64,000 nucleotides of DNA from Niallia sp. XMNu-256. Its GTDB lineage: Bacteria; Bacillota; Bacilli; Bacillales; Cytobacillaceae. Made by a program: the position numbers and the translations under genes. Position 1 is the first letter of the stretch. Every line of letters begins with the position of its first letter. A model generated the notes under the pieces. The model ran no database searches. It saw only the letters and a program-made list of their open reading frames with translations, and was not told the DNA's origin. Positions 30,241 through 38,818 of this stretch are shown piece after piece. The stretch is from contig NZ_CP137636.1 of NCBI RefSeq assembly GCF_036670015.1, forward strand, positions 4,008,501 to 4,072,500, in the 5' to 3' direction.

Positions 30241-30412
30241 GGCTTAACGGGCAGTAAGGGTCCCATCCAAAGATTCTAAGTATAATATAAGACATAGGTG
30301 GGGAATCAACTGTCCGCAAAAAGCTCCGAAATTGAACACAGACTGAATCCACCTACGCAACGTCTGTGCGACCAGCACCCTGCTGGCCCCCACTTATAGA
30401 ATTTCACTCTAT
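30241..30412 (+). repeat. E1 intergenic repeat
   Basis: GGCTTAACGGGCAGTAAGG, GATTCTAAGTATAATATAAG, GGGGAATCAACTGTCCGC, AAGCTCCGAA, then GAACACAGACTGAATCC, CGCAACGTCTGTGCGACC, CAGCACCCTGCTGG and the end CACTTATAGAATTTCACTC. It lies right after rsfA and before the shared terminator, so it is transcribed with rsfA. Confidence 0.75.
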
Positions 30413-30443
30413 AAGCCGCAGCATAAGAAGCTTGCGGCTTTTT
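30413..30443. terminator. Bidirectional terminator between rsfA and lipL
   Basis: AAGCCGCA-N12-TGCGGCTT plus TTT; the lipL stop follows directly on the other strand. Confidence 0.75.
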
Positions 30444-30444
30444 A

Positions 30445-31284
30445 TCATTCCCCTAATACATGATTATTTCTCTCTATCACTCTCTCTAGATACCCTTGAT
30501 ATAATGAAACTTCTTCCGTTGATAATGACTCTGCTGTAAGCCTATTGGACTTTGTTTGAAGTACTTTAAGAAACCTTAGCATCACATCTTGTATCGTCAA
30601 GTTCGTAGACAGAAGCTCTGATAACGAAGCCATGACCTCTGGAACAATATCAGGGTATATATGCTTCGTTTCCATTCCTTTTTTACTACGTTCATAAAAT
30701 TGTTTAATCAGCTCAGCCCGTTCGCTGCCACTGCCCGTAATACATAGATAGATTTGAACGGCAACCCCGCCTCGAATTCGCCGCTGTGAAATCCCAGCAA
30801 ACTTTTTTCCATCTATACTCAGATCATAGCTTCCTGGACAATACGAACCAACTATTTCTCGGGCCTCGATCTCCACATCAACATCGCGAAACATCTCTTT
30901 AATGAGTTCCCACATCGCATCATATCCGCGATTGATGTCAATTCTTTTCACACTTTCAGGCAGAACAAGTGACAAGTTTAAGACTCCTTCATCCAAAACA
31001 ACTGCCAGACCGCCTGAATTTCTTACGATAACGTCATAGCCATTTTCACGTAAAAAGGCTACCCCGTCTTGTAAGAAAGGCAACTTTGTATCTTGTATTC
31101 CTAGTACAATCGTTTTTTGATGTACCCATGATCTTGCTGTTGCAGGGGAAAGTTCTTTTCCCACAGCTGCACAGAGTGTGTCATCGATTGCGAAGGACTC
31201 TAGTGCACGGTTATATAAACCTGCGGAGGATTGGTCAATAACCCTCCAATGGTCTTGTGTTAATAAGTCATAACTTGTCTCCAT
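30445..31284 (-). CDS. lipL: Octanoyl-[GcvH]:protein N-octanoyltransferase
   Basis: 279-aa enzyme of the LipL branch of the biotin/lipoate ligase fold, which moves octanoyl groups from GcvH to the E2 subunits of 2-oxoacid dehydrogenases. [21 protein letters not shown] is the RxxGGxxVx signature of the fold, and Cys149 in [12 protein letters not shown] matches the catalytic Cys150 of B. subtilis LipL (YwfL). Located next to pta as in B. subtilis. The start ATG has a moderate RBS (TAGGAGAATCTC). No lipA or gcvH is in the window. Confidence 0.92.
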   Translation of the reverse strand: METSYDLLTQDHWRVIDQSSAGLYNRALESFAIDDTLCAAVGKELSPATARSWVHQKTIVLGIQDTKLPFLQDGVAFLRENGYDVIVRNSGGLAVVLDEGVLNLSLVLPESVKRIDINRGYDAMWELIKEMFRDVDVEIEAREIVGSYCPGSYDLSIDGKKFAGISQRRIRGGVAVQIYLCITGSGSERAELIKQFYERSKKGMETKHIYPDIVPEVMASLSELLSTNLTIQDVMLRFLKVLQTKSNRLTAESLSTEEVSLYQGYLERVIERNNHVLGE

Positions 31285-31426
31285 GAGATTCTCCTAAATT
31301 CTTGTTTACTAATCACTAGTATAACACGATTGCTTTCATTATAATAACGCCCTTAAGTGAAGTTGCTCCAAAACCGAGTAGGGCAACTTGGACAACTTGC
31401 TCCATATTCAGCGTGTTTCCATACAA

Positions 31427-31452
31427 AAGAGCCCATCTATTGATAGGCTCTC
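31427..31452 (-). terminator. Terminator after pta
   Basis: Minus strand GAGAGCCTATC-AATA-GATGGGCTCTTTTGT: an imperfect stem 9 nt beyond the pta stop, with a T run. Confidence 0.7.
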
Positions 31453-31459
31453 ACTTACC

Positions 31460-32437
31460 TTATTTTGCTAGTGCTTGGGCAGCCGTAATTAATGCTAATT
31501 TATAGACATCATCTTCATTACACCCACGAGAAAGGTCATTCACTGGGGCATTTAATCCTTGTAAAATTGGACCTACTGCATCAAAATTACCTAAACGTTG
31601 GGCAATTTTGTAACCGATATTACCCGCTTCAAGACTTGGGAATACAAATACAGTGGCATCCCCTTGAAGAACAGAGCCAGGCGCTTTCTTTTTCGCAACA
31701 GAAGGAACAAAAGCTGCGTCAAATTGGAATTCTCCATCAACTACTAATTGTGGAGCACGTTTCTTTGCCTCTTCAACGGCCTTTGCAACCTTCTCTGTTT
31801 CAGGAGATTTAGCTGACCCTTTTGTTGAGAAACTTAACATGGCCACACGTGGTTCAACATCAAACATTTCTGCTGTTTTGGCACTTTCAATCGCAATTTC
31901 AGCCAAATCATTGCTGTCAGGAGAAATGTTAATCGCACAATCAGCAAAAACATATTTTTCATCCTCACGAGCCATGATGAACACGCCTGATGTTTTGCTG
32001 ACGCCTTCTTTTGTTTTAATAATTTGTAGGGCAGGTCGTACCGTGTCAGCCGTTGAGTGAGCTGCACCGCTAACAAGACCATCCGCTTTACCTGTATAAA
32101 CCAGCATTGTTCCAAAATAGTTTTCATCTAAAAGCGTTTTACGTGCTGATTCTTCTGTTGCTTTTCCTTTACGACGCTCAATAAATGAAGCAACTAACGC
32201 ATCAAATTCCGCATAACTAGCTGGATCATAGATTTCAGCATTATCCAATGATACATTCAATTCTTTTGCTTTCGCTTCAACTTGCTCAATATTTCCCACA
32301 ATAATCGGGGTTAACACTCCATCTGCAGCTAAACGTCCCGCTGCTGCTAACACTCTTTCATCTAACCCTTCCGGAAAAACAATTTTTAGATTTTTACCTG
32401 ACACTTTATCTTTTAGACCTGAGAATAAGTCACTCAT
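31460..32437 (-). CDS. pta: Phosphate acetyltransferase
   Basis: Converts acetyl-CoA and phosphate to acetyl phosphate for overflow acetate formation together with acetate kinase. 325 aa, the short form lacking the N-terminal regulatory domains of the enterobacterial enzyme. Motifs: KIVFPEGLDERVLAAA, VSGAAHSTADTVRPALQIIKT, and PVNDLSRGCNEDDVYKLALITAAQA at the C-terminus. RBS AGGAGGTCATCAA. Divergent to hemQ as in B. subtilis. No cre site was recognised in the short upstream region. Confidence 0.97.
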   Translation of the reverse strand: MSDLFSGLKDKVSGKNLKIVFPEGLDERVLAAAGRLAADGVLTPIIVGNIEQVEAKAKELNVSLDNAEIYDPASYAEFDALVASFIERRKGKATEESARKTLLDENYFGTMLVYTGKADGLVSGAAHSTADTVRPALQIIKTKEGVSKTSGVFIMAREDEKYVFADCAINISPDSNDLAEIAIESAKTAEMFDVEPRVAMLSFSTKGSAKSPETEKVAKAVEEAKKRAPQLVVDGEFQFDAAFVPSVAKKKAPGSVLQGDATVFVFPSLEAGNIGYKIAQRLGNFDAVGPILQGLNAPVNDLSRGCNEDDVYKLALITAAQALAK

Positions 32438-32684
32438 TTGATGACCTCCTAATCAATTTCCATTCCATTACTAGAATACTACAATTGGCATTTTTCAACA
32501 ATTAACGACAAATATGTAATATAATCCCAATTAATAAAAAATCGTTTCATTGTTACCTATACTATTATTTCTCTTTTTCTTTTCATTATGCACAAACCAC
32601 TGTTCTTCGGTTTAGGGTTTCTTTCATGAGCAAATGGTAAAACTATGCTATAGTAGTGTTAAAATCGAAATAGGAGTGGTAGTA

Positions 32685-33437
32685 ATGAGTGAAGCAGCAA
32701 AAACATTGGATGGCTGGTATTGCTTACATGATTTCCGCACGGTGGATTGGAGTTCATGGAAAGATTTATCTAGTGAGGAAAGAGAATCCGCCCTTCAGGA
32801 ATTTAGAAGTTTATTAGACAAACTGAATGGAACTCAAAGCGAGAATAACGGCAGTCATGCTCTTTATACAATTGTTGGCCAAAAAGCTGATTTTATGATG
32901 ATGATTTTACGTCCAACGATGGAAGAGCTTAATGAATTAGAAACTGAATTTAACAAGACAAAGCTGGCCGAGTATACGATTCCATCTGGGTCATATGTTT
33001 CAGTTGTAGAGCTTAGTAATTACCTTTCTTCAGATGATGGAGAAGATCCATATCAAAACCCTCATGTTCGCTCAAGACTATACCCAATTTTACCAAAGGC
33101 AAACCATGTTTGTTTCTATCCAATGGACAAGCGTCGCCAAGGAAATGATAACTGGTATATGTTGTCTATGTCTGAGCGTCAGGAATTAATGAGAAGTCAT
33201 GGCATGATTGGCCGTCAATATGCCGGAAAAGTGAAACAAATCATTACCGGCTCCGTTGGTTTTGATGATTACGAGTGGGGCGTTACCTTATTTGCAGATG
33301 ATGTGATTCAATTTAAAAAGCTTATTTATGAAATGCGCTTTGATGAAGTAAGTGCAAGATACGGTGAATTTGGTGCTTTCTTTGTTGGAAATATTCTTTC
33401 TGAAGAAAAAATCCATTCATTTTTTGATGTGAAGTAA
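32685..33437 (+). CDS. hemQ: Coproheme decarboxylase HemQ
   Basis: Oxidative decarboxylation of coproheme to haem b, last step of the coproporphyrin-dependent pathway of Gram-positives. 250 aa, chlorite-dismutase fold. Tyr145 (CFYPMDKRR), the radical-forming residue, and His172 ([10 protein letters not shown]), the axial ligand, fall at the expected numbers. The frame is open 17 codons upstream but AGGAGTGGTAGTA precedes ATG 32685 and [18 protein letters not shown] is the family start. Divergent to pta. Confidence 0.97.
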   Translation: MSEAAKTLDGWYCLHDFRTVDWSSWKDLSSEERESALQEFRSLLDKLNGTQSENNGSHALYTIVGQKADFMMMILRPTMEELNELETEFNKTKLAEYTIPSGSYVSVVELSNYLSSDDGEDPYQNPHVRSRLYPILPKANHVCFYPMDKRRQGNDNWYMLSMSERQELMRSHGMIGRQYAGKVKQIITGSVGFDDYEWGVTLFADDVIQFKKLIYEMRFDEVSARYGEFGAFFVGNILSEEKIHSFFDVK

Positions 33438-33443
33438 AAGTTA

Positions 33444-33475
33444 AGAGGGTGGCGTCGCGACGTCGCCCTCTTTTT
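33444..33475 (+). terminator. Terminator after hemQ
   Basis: AGAGGGTGGCG-TCGCGA-CGTCGCCCTCT then TTTTT; an 11-bp stem with two G-T pairs. Confidence 0.85.
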
Positions 33476-33687
33476 GTCCTCATTTTCCCACTTTAACCGG
33501 GAATGGATGCCTGCGCAAACCATCTTAGTGACCCGCATTGCTGCTGACCCTCATTTTAAATCTCCATGTTTTTGTCATAATCAAGCCTCTTTTTCCATAT
33601 TCATTATTTAGTGAGTAGTACTTATAACTTGAGTCATCTTTTATATGATATTTTCAACCTTTATTAAGGGAACTAGGAGGGAATTAC

Positions 33688-34137
33688 ATGAATCAATATT
33701 ATCCATACAAGCAAAATCCATATCACGGGGGAGCTGGACCGATGCAGCCAGCGGTTGCTCCACAATATCAATACCCACAATATCCGCAGGCTGGATTTAT
33801 ACCACCTACTGGAGGTGGAGGGGCACCTGGGACAGTCGGTGGAGCAGGAATGCTCCCAATGGAACAATCTTATATTGAAAATATTCTGCGCCTAAATCGT
33901 GGCAAGCTTGCAACTGTTCATGCCACATTTGAAGGTAACCGCGAATGGAATGCAAAAACATGGACGGGGATTATCGAGGCTGCTGGGAGAGATCATTTAA
34001 TTCTCAGTGACCCTGAAACCGGCCAACGTTTATTACTGCCGATGGTTTACCTTGATTATGTGACATTTACTGAAGAAATTGAATATGAACCATCCTTTGG
34101 TGGTACTGGTGGTCTTGCGACTTTTCCACCGAGATAA
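33688..34137 (+). CDS. gerQ: Spore coat protein GerQ
   Basis: 149-aa inner-coat protein needed for CwlJ localisation and Ca-dipicolinate-triggered germination. The N-terminal half is low-complexity (Tyr, Pro, Gln, Gly rich: YQYPQYPQAGF, PTGGGGAPGTVGG); the C-terminal half is the conserved domain (SYIENILRLNRGKLATVHATFEG, EWNAKTWTGIIEAAGRDHLILSD, VYLDYVTFTEEIEYEP). In B. subtilis N-terminal lysines are cross-linked by Tgl; here one Lys (residue 8) is near the start. RBS CTAGGAGGGAATTAC. The stop codon overlaps an E1 repeat end. Confidence 0.94.
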   Translation: MNQYYPYKQNPYHGGAGPMQPAVAPQYQYPQYPQAGFIPPTGGGGAPGTVGGAGMLPMEQSYIENILRLNRGKLATVHATFEGNREWNAKTWTGIIEAAGRDHLILSDPETGQRLLLPMVYLDYVTFTEEIEYEPSFGGTGGLATFPPR

Positions 34138-34180
34138 AGGGAAACTCCCATCAATAGGGGGACTTACTGCTCATTAAGTC
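34135..34180 (-). repeat. Minimal E1 repeat: two ends joined
   Basis: TAAAGGGAAACTCCCATCAA (E1 right end) is followed at once by GGGGGACTTACTGCTCATTAAGTC (E1 left end, reverse), with the ~150-bp core missing. The first three bases are the gerQ stop codon, so the element provides the end of the reading frame or abuts it. Confidence 0.6.
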
Positions 34181-34186
34181 TAATAG

Positions 34187-34220
34187 AAAGGGAGTTCGAC
34201 ATCATCTCGAACTCCCTTTT
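34187..34220. terminator. Terminator between gerQ and ywdK
   Basis: AAAGGGAGTTCGA-N7-TCGAACTCCCTTTT, a perfect 13-bp stem; strong T run on the + strand, weaker on the minus strand. Confidence 0.9.
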
Positions 34221-34260
34221 CATATAGCGATATGTAACTGTATCGGTTTGATTTATTCAC

Positions 34261-34632
34261 TTACAAATATTTAACAGCCGCTACAATCATTAACACCCAA
34301 GCAATGATAAACGATACACCGCCTAGAGGAGTGATCGCTCCTAACATACTAATCTTCGTTATACTTAGGACAAACAAACTTCCTGAAAACAATAGAATCC
34401 CAATGACCATTAACCAACCTGACCATGACAATAACGTATTTCCTGGCAGTTTCCCCATTAACAATCCGACCAATATAATCCCAACTGCATGCAGCATCTG
34501 GTATGTAACCCCTGTTCCCCACGTTTCTAAATATCTAGGTTCAAGGATTCGTTCAAGAATATGAGCACCAAATGCTCCGAACGCAACGGAAAGAGCCGTA
34601 AATACAGCCCCAATAATCACAAATATTTTCAT
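34261..34632 (-). CDS. ywdK: DUF423 family membrane protein YwdK
   Basis: 123-aa integral membrane protein of the DUF423/YgdD family with four helices (IGAVFTALSVAFGAFGAH; GVTYQMLHAVGIILVGLLMG; WSGWLMVIGILLFSGSLFVLSI; ITPLGGVSFIIAWVLMIVAAVKYL). The conserved GAFGAH and TPLGGVSFI motifs are present. Function unknown. RBS GGAAGGGAGAAGGAGTC. Order gerQ-ywdK-ywdI is that of B. subtilis. Confidence 0.9.
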   Translation of the reverse strand: MKIFVIIGAVFTALSVAFGAFGAHILERILEPRYLETWGTGVTYQMLHAVGIILVGLLMGKLPGNTLLSWSGWLMVIGILLFSGSLFVLSITKISMLGAITPLGGVSFIIAWVLMIVAAVKYL

Positions 34633-34850
34633 TAAGACTCCTTCTCCCTTCCTTTATTTTAGGCTCTTTTCTCAGACATTGTTGCTTATAGTATAAAAAA
34701 CAGGATGTTTAACCTAAGTTTTTCACTGTGTATCAGGTTTTAACAGAAGAGAAAAGAGCTGAAAACTGAATTGAAGCCCGGAAATAGCTATGTCCACGTT
34801 AAAATTAGCCTTTAAATTTTAACAACAAACTTTACGAAAACAGCTTTATT

Positions 34851-35135
34851 TTAAAAATCAAAAATGGACTCTCCATTTGACTCTTCATCGATAATTAATC
34901 GTTGTGGTTGGTTTGGCAAACTTGATCCTTGTCCTGTATAAATGGGTTTTGCCACTTGCAAATTGGATGATTGGCTCACGGTTGTGTTTGTTGTAGACGG
35001 TTCTTCTAAAATAAGTTCACACATTGTTTTTATTGCATGAATTCGCTCGCGAATCACGGCATCTGAACCCGTTTCCTTCGCTTCCTTTAACTTTTCTTCC
35101 ATCTTATGTAAGAGCTTATCAACTGAAATTTCCAT
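34851..35135 (-). CDS. ywdI: YwdI family protein
   Basis: 94-aa soluble protein matching the position and look of B. subtilis YwdI. N-terminal helix MEISVDKLLHKMEEKLKEAKE, then VIRERIHAIKTMCELILEE; the rest is low complexity and ends PQRLIIDEESNGESIFDF. TTTTGGAGGTAATT precedes ATG 35135; the frame opens 6 codons earlier without a site. Function unknown. Confidence 0.8.
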   Translation of the reverse strand: MEISVDKLLHKMEEKLKEAKETGSDAVIRERIHAIKTMCELILEEPSTTNTTVSQSSNLQVAKPIYTGQGSSLPNQPQRLIIDEESNGESIFDF

Positions 35136-35281
35136 AATTACCTCCAAAAGCATATCCTTAACCTTTCATTAAATATTTTACACGAAAAGGAAAATAATAG
35201 CACCTTTAAGACGGAAAGTAGTTTTTGCAAAACAAAGGAAGATTGTAAACTAGCTATAATCAGTTATAAAATATATATGAA

Positions 35282-35317
35282 AAAGCGATGACCGTTTATC
35301 CAGCCATCGCTTTTTTA
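35282..35317 (-). terminator. Terminator after the M23 peptidase gene
   Basis: AAAGCGATG-N14-CATCGCTTT with A/T runs on both sides, 31 nt beyond the stop. Confidence 0.75.
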
Positions 35318-35347
35318 TATCATTATCAAATTCGTTCATCTAATCAA

Positions 35348-36514
35348 TTATAGAACATCCATTGGATTTAATAGTCTGCCATTTTGATGGACTTCAAAGT
35401 GAAGGTGCATTCCTGTTGAATGTCCAGTTGAGCCCATGACACCAATTTGCTGACCTTTTGATACAGTTTGTCCAGCCGATACATTTAATGAGGACATATG
35501 TGCATATAAAGTCATATAGCCATTCGGGTGATTGATTTTAACATAGTTACCAAATGAATCATGCCAGCCGGCAAATGTAACGGTTCCGCCTTGTGATGCT
35601 AAGATGGCGCGATTTGATACGCCTGCAATATCAATTCCTTTATGTAGACGTCCCCAACGTTGTCCTTGATAAGAAGTGATAATTCCACCTACTGCTGGCC
35701 AGCCAAATCCTCCGCTTGTCTTTACAGAAGCTGCTGGGGCTGGGGCAGAGTTTGTAGTTGTCGCTGGTGCTGTACTATTTGATGTTTGAGCAGCTGGTTG
35801 TGATGCACTTGCAGCTTTTGCAGCTTCTTCTGCTGCTTTTGCCGCTGCTGCAGCCTTAGCCGCTTCTTCAGCCAATAATGCCTCTTTCTTTTCAACTAAA
35901 GTACTTACTTCCGCTTGTAACTTACCTTCTTTATCTTCTAACTCCTGCATCTTTTGGTTTGTCTCAGCTTCCATTGCTTTTAAATCAGTCAGCATGGTTT
36001 CTAATGATTGCAGTCTAGTCTCCACTTCTAACTTTGCATTTTCCACACGTTCCATATCTCTAGCATGTTCTTCAAGAATCGTTTTATCTGCTGTAACAAT
36101 GGTTGCTACTGCTTCTGTCCGATTAATAAAATCGCTAAAGCTTTGCGCACCTAATAATACTTCTAAGTAGCTGACCGTTCCACCTGACTCTTGTAACGAA
36201 CGTGCACGCTCTTTTAGAACAACATTACGTGCTTCAATTCGTTTCTCAATTTCAGCAATCTCATTTTGCAAACTTTCAATTTCAGTCTTTGTCGTAGAAA
36301 TCTCTTGATTTTTCTGTTCTATTTTTGTTTGTGTTTCATTCACTGTCTCTGTTAGCTTTTTTAATTGTGCTGATGCTTGTTGCAATTGTTCTTCTAAACT
36401 ACTAATTTCTTCATTAATCGCTGTAACAGATTCTGCTTTAGCCGGTGTGCCGCCTAGAATACCTGCAAAACCTATAATTGATATTAATATAATACTCATT
36501 ATAGTCTTCTTCAA
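35348..36514 (-). CDS. Secreted M23 peptidoglycan endopeptidase with coiled coil
   Basis: 388-aa exported protein of the EnvC/NlpD-like type. Signal peptide with cleavage after AKA (MKKTIMSIILISIIGFAGILGGTPAKA). Residues ~30-210 are a long coiled coil (EEISSLEEQLQQASAQLKKL and onward) with a break around YLEVLLGAQSFSDFINRTEA, the CwlO-like N-terminal domain. An Ala/Ser/Thr-rich linker (~215-270) leads to the LytM/M23 domain with HKGIDIAG and HLHFEVHQNGRLLNPMDVL (zinc His/Asp residues). It probably cuts peptide cross-links and may need activation like CwlO. A WalR-like box and a promoter lie upstream. No B. subtilis counterpart at this locus. Confidence 0.92.
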   Translation of the reverse strand: MKKTIMSIILISIIGFAGILGGTPAKAESVTAINEEISSLEEQLQQASAQLKKLTETVNETQTKIEQKNQEISTTKTEIESLQNEIAEIEKRIEARNVVLKERARSLQESGGTVSYLEVLLGAQSFSDFINRTEAVATIVTADKTILEEHARDMERVENAKLEVETRLQSLETMLTDLKAMEAETNQKMQELEDKEGKLQAEVSTLVEKKEALLAEEAAKAAAAAKAAEEAAKAASASQPAAQTSNSTAPATTTNSAPAPAASVKTSGGFGWPAVGGIITSYQGQRWGRLHKGIDIAGVSNRAILASQGGTVTFAGWHDSFGNYVKINHPNGYMTLYAHMSSLNVSAGQTVSKGQQIGVMGSTGHSTGMHLHFEVHQNGRLLNPMDVL

Positions 36515-36544
36515 AATATTTCGCTCCCTACTAACTTATGTATA

Positions 36545-36569
36545 AAGATAACGATGCCCTTGTTATCTT
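36545..36569 (-). promoter_or_regulatory. Inverted repeat in the M23 gene leader
   Basis: AAGATAAC-N9-GTTATCTT, 8-bp perfect arms, 31 nt before the start codon and inside the predicted transcript. It may be an operator or a leader hairpin. The remainder of the 36515-36839 gap holds no gene. Confidence 0.4.
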
Positions 36570-36602
36570 CGTAAAATCATTCATGTATAGAGTCTATTGA
36601 TG

Positions 36603-36651
36603 ATTATATCGCTTTATTTTACTTGATGACCTTTTGTAAAAATTTTGTTAG
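36603..36651 (-). promoter_or_regulatory. M23 gene promoter with WalR-like box
   Basis: Minus strand TATAAT (36608-36603) with a weak -35 (GGTCAT) at 17 nt. Directly upstream (36635-36651, + strand) is TGTAAA-AATTT-TGTTAG, 11 of 12 matches to the WalR box TGTWAH-N5-TGTWAH. A WalR box just upstream of a weak -35 is the arrangement of activated cell-wall hydrolase genes in B. subtilis. Confidence 0.5.
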
Positions 36652-36837
36652 ATAACATAATGTTAATGCCAAATTAGCCATATAACTTTAACATAGCTAC
36701 TTTTATGTAAAATAGGTAACAATCACCTATCAACATTTTCCAAATCCTTACCCATTATAACGTCGAATAATGTAGATTAATAGATTATTTTCATTTCATT
36801 TATGTTACAAAACGACTACAAACTTGTAATGCAACAA

Positions 36838-36867
36838 AAAAAGAGCACGAACTTTGTCGTACTCTTT
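36838..36867 (-). terminator. Terminator after moeB
   Basis: AAAGAGcACGA-N6-TCGTaCTCTTT with a run of seven T on the minus strand, 9 nt beyond the moeB stop. Confidence 0.8.
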
Positions 36868-36875
36868 ATCAACAA

Positions 36876-37898
36876 TTAGCCTAATATTCGATTATATAGC
36901 GTCTTTGCAGCTGTTAAATCCTTTGTTCCATGAACAAGTGCTCGACCATCCTTAAAAATCACGATTCTCTCTTGATTGGTCTCAACGGATATAAGGTATG
37001 GGTTTCCCTTCACCTCGTAACCAACACTTGTTAATTGATTCGCCAGTTCCTCTAATGAAATTTCTAGTGGTCTAGCCGGTCGAACTTGAACGGTATCCCT
37101 TCCACAAAGGACCGTTGATTTTGTTAAATTATCACTATCTAAAAATGGATAAGTCCGCTCGTTTCCACATGATAAACAAGATTCATCTTTTGCCTTTGTC
37201 ATTTTCATGCTTGAATATTGATTTCTCCATAGATCGAAGCTGACAAAGGTCGTGCGAACCGCTTCCCAGTCCTCTACAAGAATCTTTAATGCCTCTGCCG
37301 TTTGTAGAGAAACAACCATCCCAACCGTAGGTGAAATAACACCGACTGTATCACAAGTCATTCCTTGCTGCATCGGGAGCGACTTTAACAAGCAATTTAG
37401 ACAAGGAGTTTTTCCTGGGATAATCGTAAAGCTCATGCCAAAGCTTCCAATAATTGCCCCATATACCCATGGAACATTATATTTCTGTGAGATATCGTTT
37501 ATAGCTAACCTTGTTTCAAAGTTATCTGTCGCATCGATGATTAAATCTTTGCCTTGCACTAATTCTGCTAGCAATTCAGGAGTTGCATCACCGATAACAG
37601 AATGAATGGTCACCTCTGAATTGATTTGTTTTAAGCGTTTTTCAGCCGCCGCTGCTTTTGGTAGCTTTTGCTCAACATCTTGTTCTGTATAAAGCTGTTG
37701 GCGCTGAAGATTACTGGCCTCAACATAATCTCGGTCCACAATCGTGATGGCACCAACGCCTGCTCTTGTCAGCATTTCTGCGTTTCCCGAGCCAAGTGCC
37801 CCAGCCCCAATCATCAAAACATGCTTCGAGCGAATTTTTTCCTGTCCTTCTTTCCCTATGGGTGAAAATAACATCTGCCGGGAATATCGTTCAAACAT
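36876..37898 (-). CDS. moeB: Molybdopterin-synthase adenylyltransferase (MoeB/ThiF family)
   Basis: E1-like enzyme that adenylates the C-terminal Gly-Gly of MoaD so it can be thiocarboxylated. 340 aa. ATP site GAGALGSGNAEML (~30-44), VDRDYVEASNLQRQQLY, DATDNFETRLAIND. Zinc cysteines as CLNCLL and CLSCGNE. The Cys used by ThiF-type enzymes for sulphur transfer (CDTVGVISPTVGM) is present. The C-terminal ~70 residues (LEISLEELANQL...) are a shortened rhodanese-like tail without an obvious catalytic Cys. Assigned to MoeB, not ThiF, because it is in a molybdopterin cluster. RBS GGAGGTGTCAT. Confidence 0.9.
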   Translation of the reverse strand: MFERYSRQMLFSPIGKEGQEKIRSKHVLMIGAGALGSGNAEMLTRAGVGAITIVDRDYVEASNLQRQQLYTEQDVEQKLPKAAAAEKRLKQINSEVTIHSVIGDATPELLAELVQGKDLIIDATDNFETRLAINDISQKYNVPWVYGAIIGSFGMSFTIIPGKTPCLNCLLKSLPMQQGMTCDTVGVISPTVGMVVSLQTAEALKILVEDWEAVRTTFVSFDLWRNQYSSMKMTKAKDESCLSCGNERTYPFLDSDNLTKSTVLCGRDTVQVRPARPLEISLEELANQLTSVGYEVKGNPYLISVETNQERIVIFKDGRALVHGTKDLTAAKTLYNRILG

Positions 37899-37954
37899 AT
37901 GACACCTCCAAATGGAGAGGATTTTTTAATAATAATTACTGCTATCAGGGCGTT

Positions 37955-38050
37955 ATTCGTATTTTTCGGACCTTTACTCGTATTTTTAATGGGGTTATTC
38001 GTATACTTTACCCCTTTACTCGTATTTTCAGGGGGGTTACTCGTATTTTA
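37955..38050. repeat. 21-bp tandem array, five units (family C)
   Basis: CGTAT starts at 37958, 37979, 38000, 38021 and 38042, an exact 21-bp period; TTTACTCG and GGGTTATTCG units alternate, as in the array at 16864. In the unit at 38000-38042 CCCC faces GGGG across 16 nt. It lies between moaD and moeB, 57 nt upstream of the moeB start. Confidence 0.8.
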
Positions 38051-38076
38051 CCATTAATACCCATATTGATCCTTAG

Positions 38077-38102
38077 TGAAACAGCAGAACCGTCCCCCTG
38101 TT
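38077..38102 (-). terminator. Possible terminator after moaD
   Basis: GAAACAG-N13-CTGTTTC stem touching the moaD stop codon. No long T run, so it may be only a 3' stabilising hairpin. Confidence 0.4.
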
Positions 38103-38333
38103 TCATCCCCCACTAACAGGTGGAATGAATGCGATGACGTCACCATTTTGTATGATGTCGTCGCCTGTGGCAAATTCCTCGTTAATGGAGACCATGATGT
38201 TGTCTACTTTTAGGTCGTATTTTTCCGCTATTTGTTGTTTAAGGCCGGTAACTGTTAGACCGTTCGCTTCCATTTCTACGTGATCTTGGCCAACGACATC
38301 GCGTAGGTGAGCAAAAAAGAGAATATTATTCAT
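38103..38333 (-). CDS. moaD: Molybdopterin synthase sulphur carrier subunit MoaD
   Basis: 76-residue ubiquitin-like protein ending in the required Gly-Gly (FIPPVSGG), which carries the thiocarboxylate used by MoaE to insert the dithiolene. N-terminus MNNILFFAHLRDVVGQ and VSINEEFATGDD are typical. Its start overlaps the moaE stop by 8 nt, so they are translationally coupled. MoaA, MoaB and MoaC, needed for earlier steps, are not in the window. Confidence 0.94.
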   Translation of the reverse strand: MNNILFFAHLRDVVGQDHVEMEANGLTVTGLKQQIAEKYDLKVDNIMVSINEEFATGDDIIQNGDVIAFIPPVSGG

Positions 38334-38793
38334 TTAAATCACTCTCCTCAGGTTTTCCAGATGGATAGGCCACCGTTTCTTTTTGATCCCCAATCCATTC
38401 TTCGCCATCTTCCCAATGTTCTTTCTTCCAAATAGGAACGATTTCTTTAATTCTTTCAATCGCATATCGATTTGCTTCATAGGCATCTGGCCGGTGTGGA
38501 GTGGAAACAGCAATCACAACAGCCACATCGGTAATATCCAATTTGCCAACTCTATGTGTGATGGCTACAGTAGAACCTGGCCACTTTTCTTCAATTTCAT
38601 CGCCGATTTGTTCTAGCTTTTTAACAGCCATTGCCTCATATGCCTCATAAATAAGATAAAGTGTCTTCTTTCCATGGGTTAGTTCCCTTACTGTGCCGAT
38701 AAAAGTCGTAATTGCACCTGCCTCACGGCGAACAACTTTATCAATCACTTCCTGTATATTAATTGGATCCTTTGAAATTTCATAATACTTCAT
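38326..38793 (-). CDS. moaE: Molybdopterin synthase catalytic subunit MoaE
   Basis: 155-aa large subunit of molybdopterin synthase, converting cyclic pyranopterin monophosphate to molybdopterin. Motifs: GAITTFIGTVRELTHGK, the conserved YEAYEAMAVKKLEQI, THRVGKLDITDVAVVIAVSTPHRPDAYEA, and the active-site Lys of PIWKKEHWEDGEEW. ATG 38793 with GGAGGTG 11 nt upstream; the open frame continues 37 codons into the previous gene and is not used. Followed by overlapping moaD. Confidence 0.95.
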   Translation of the reverse strand: MKYYEISKDPINIQEVIDKVVRREAGAITTFIGTVRELTHGKKTLYLIYEAYEAMAVKKLEQIGDEIEEKWPGSTVAITHRVGKLDITDVAVVIAVSTPHRPDAYEANRYAIERIKEIVPIWKKEHWEDGEEWIGDQKETVAYPSGKPEESDLNE

Positions 38794-38818
38794 TGTTTCC
38801 CATACACCTCCATTAAGG

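Noticed and set aside
36876-37898. ThiF (thiamine) instead of MoeB
   Set aside because: The families are nearly alike, but no thiamine genes are present and MoaD, MoaE and MoeA are adjacent.
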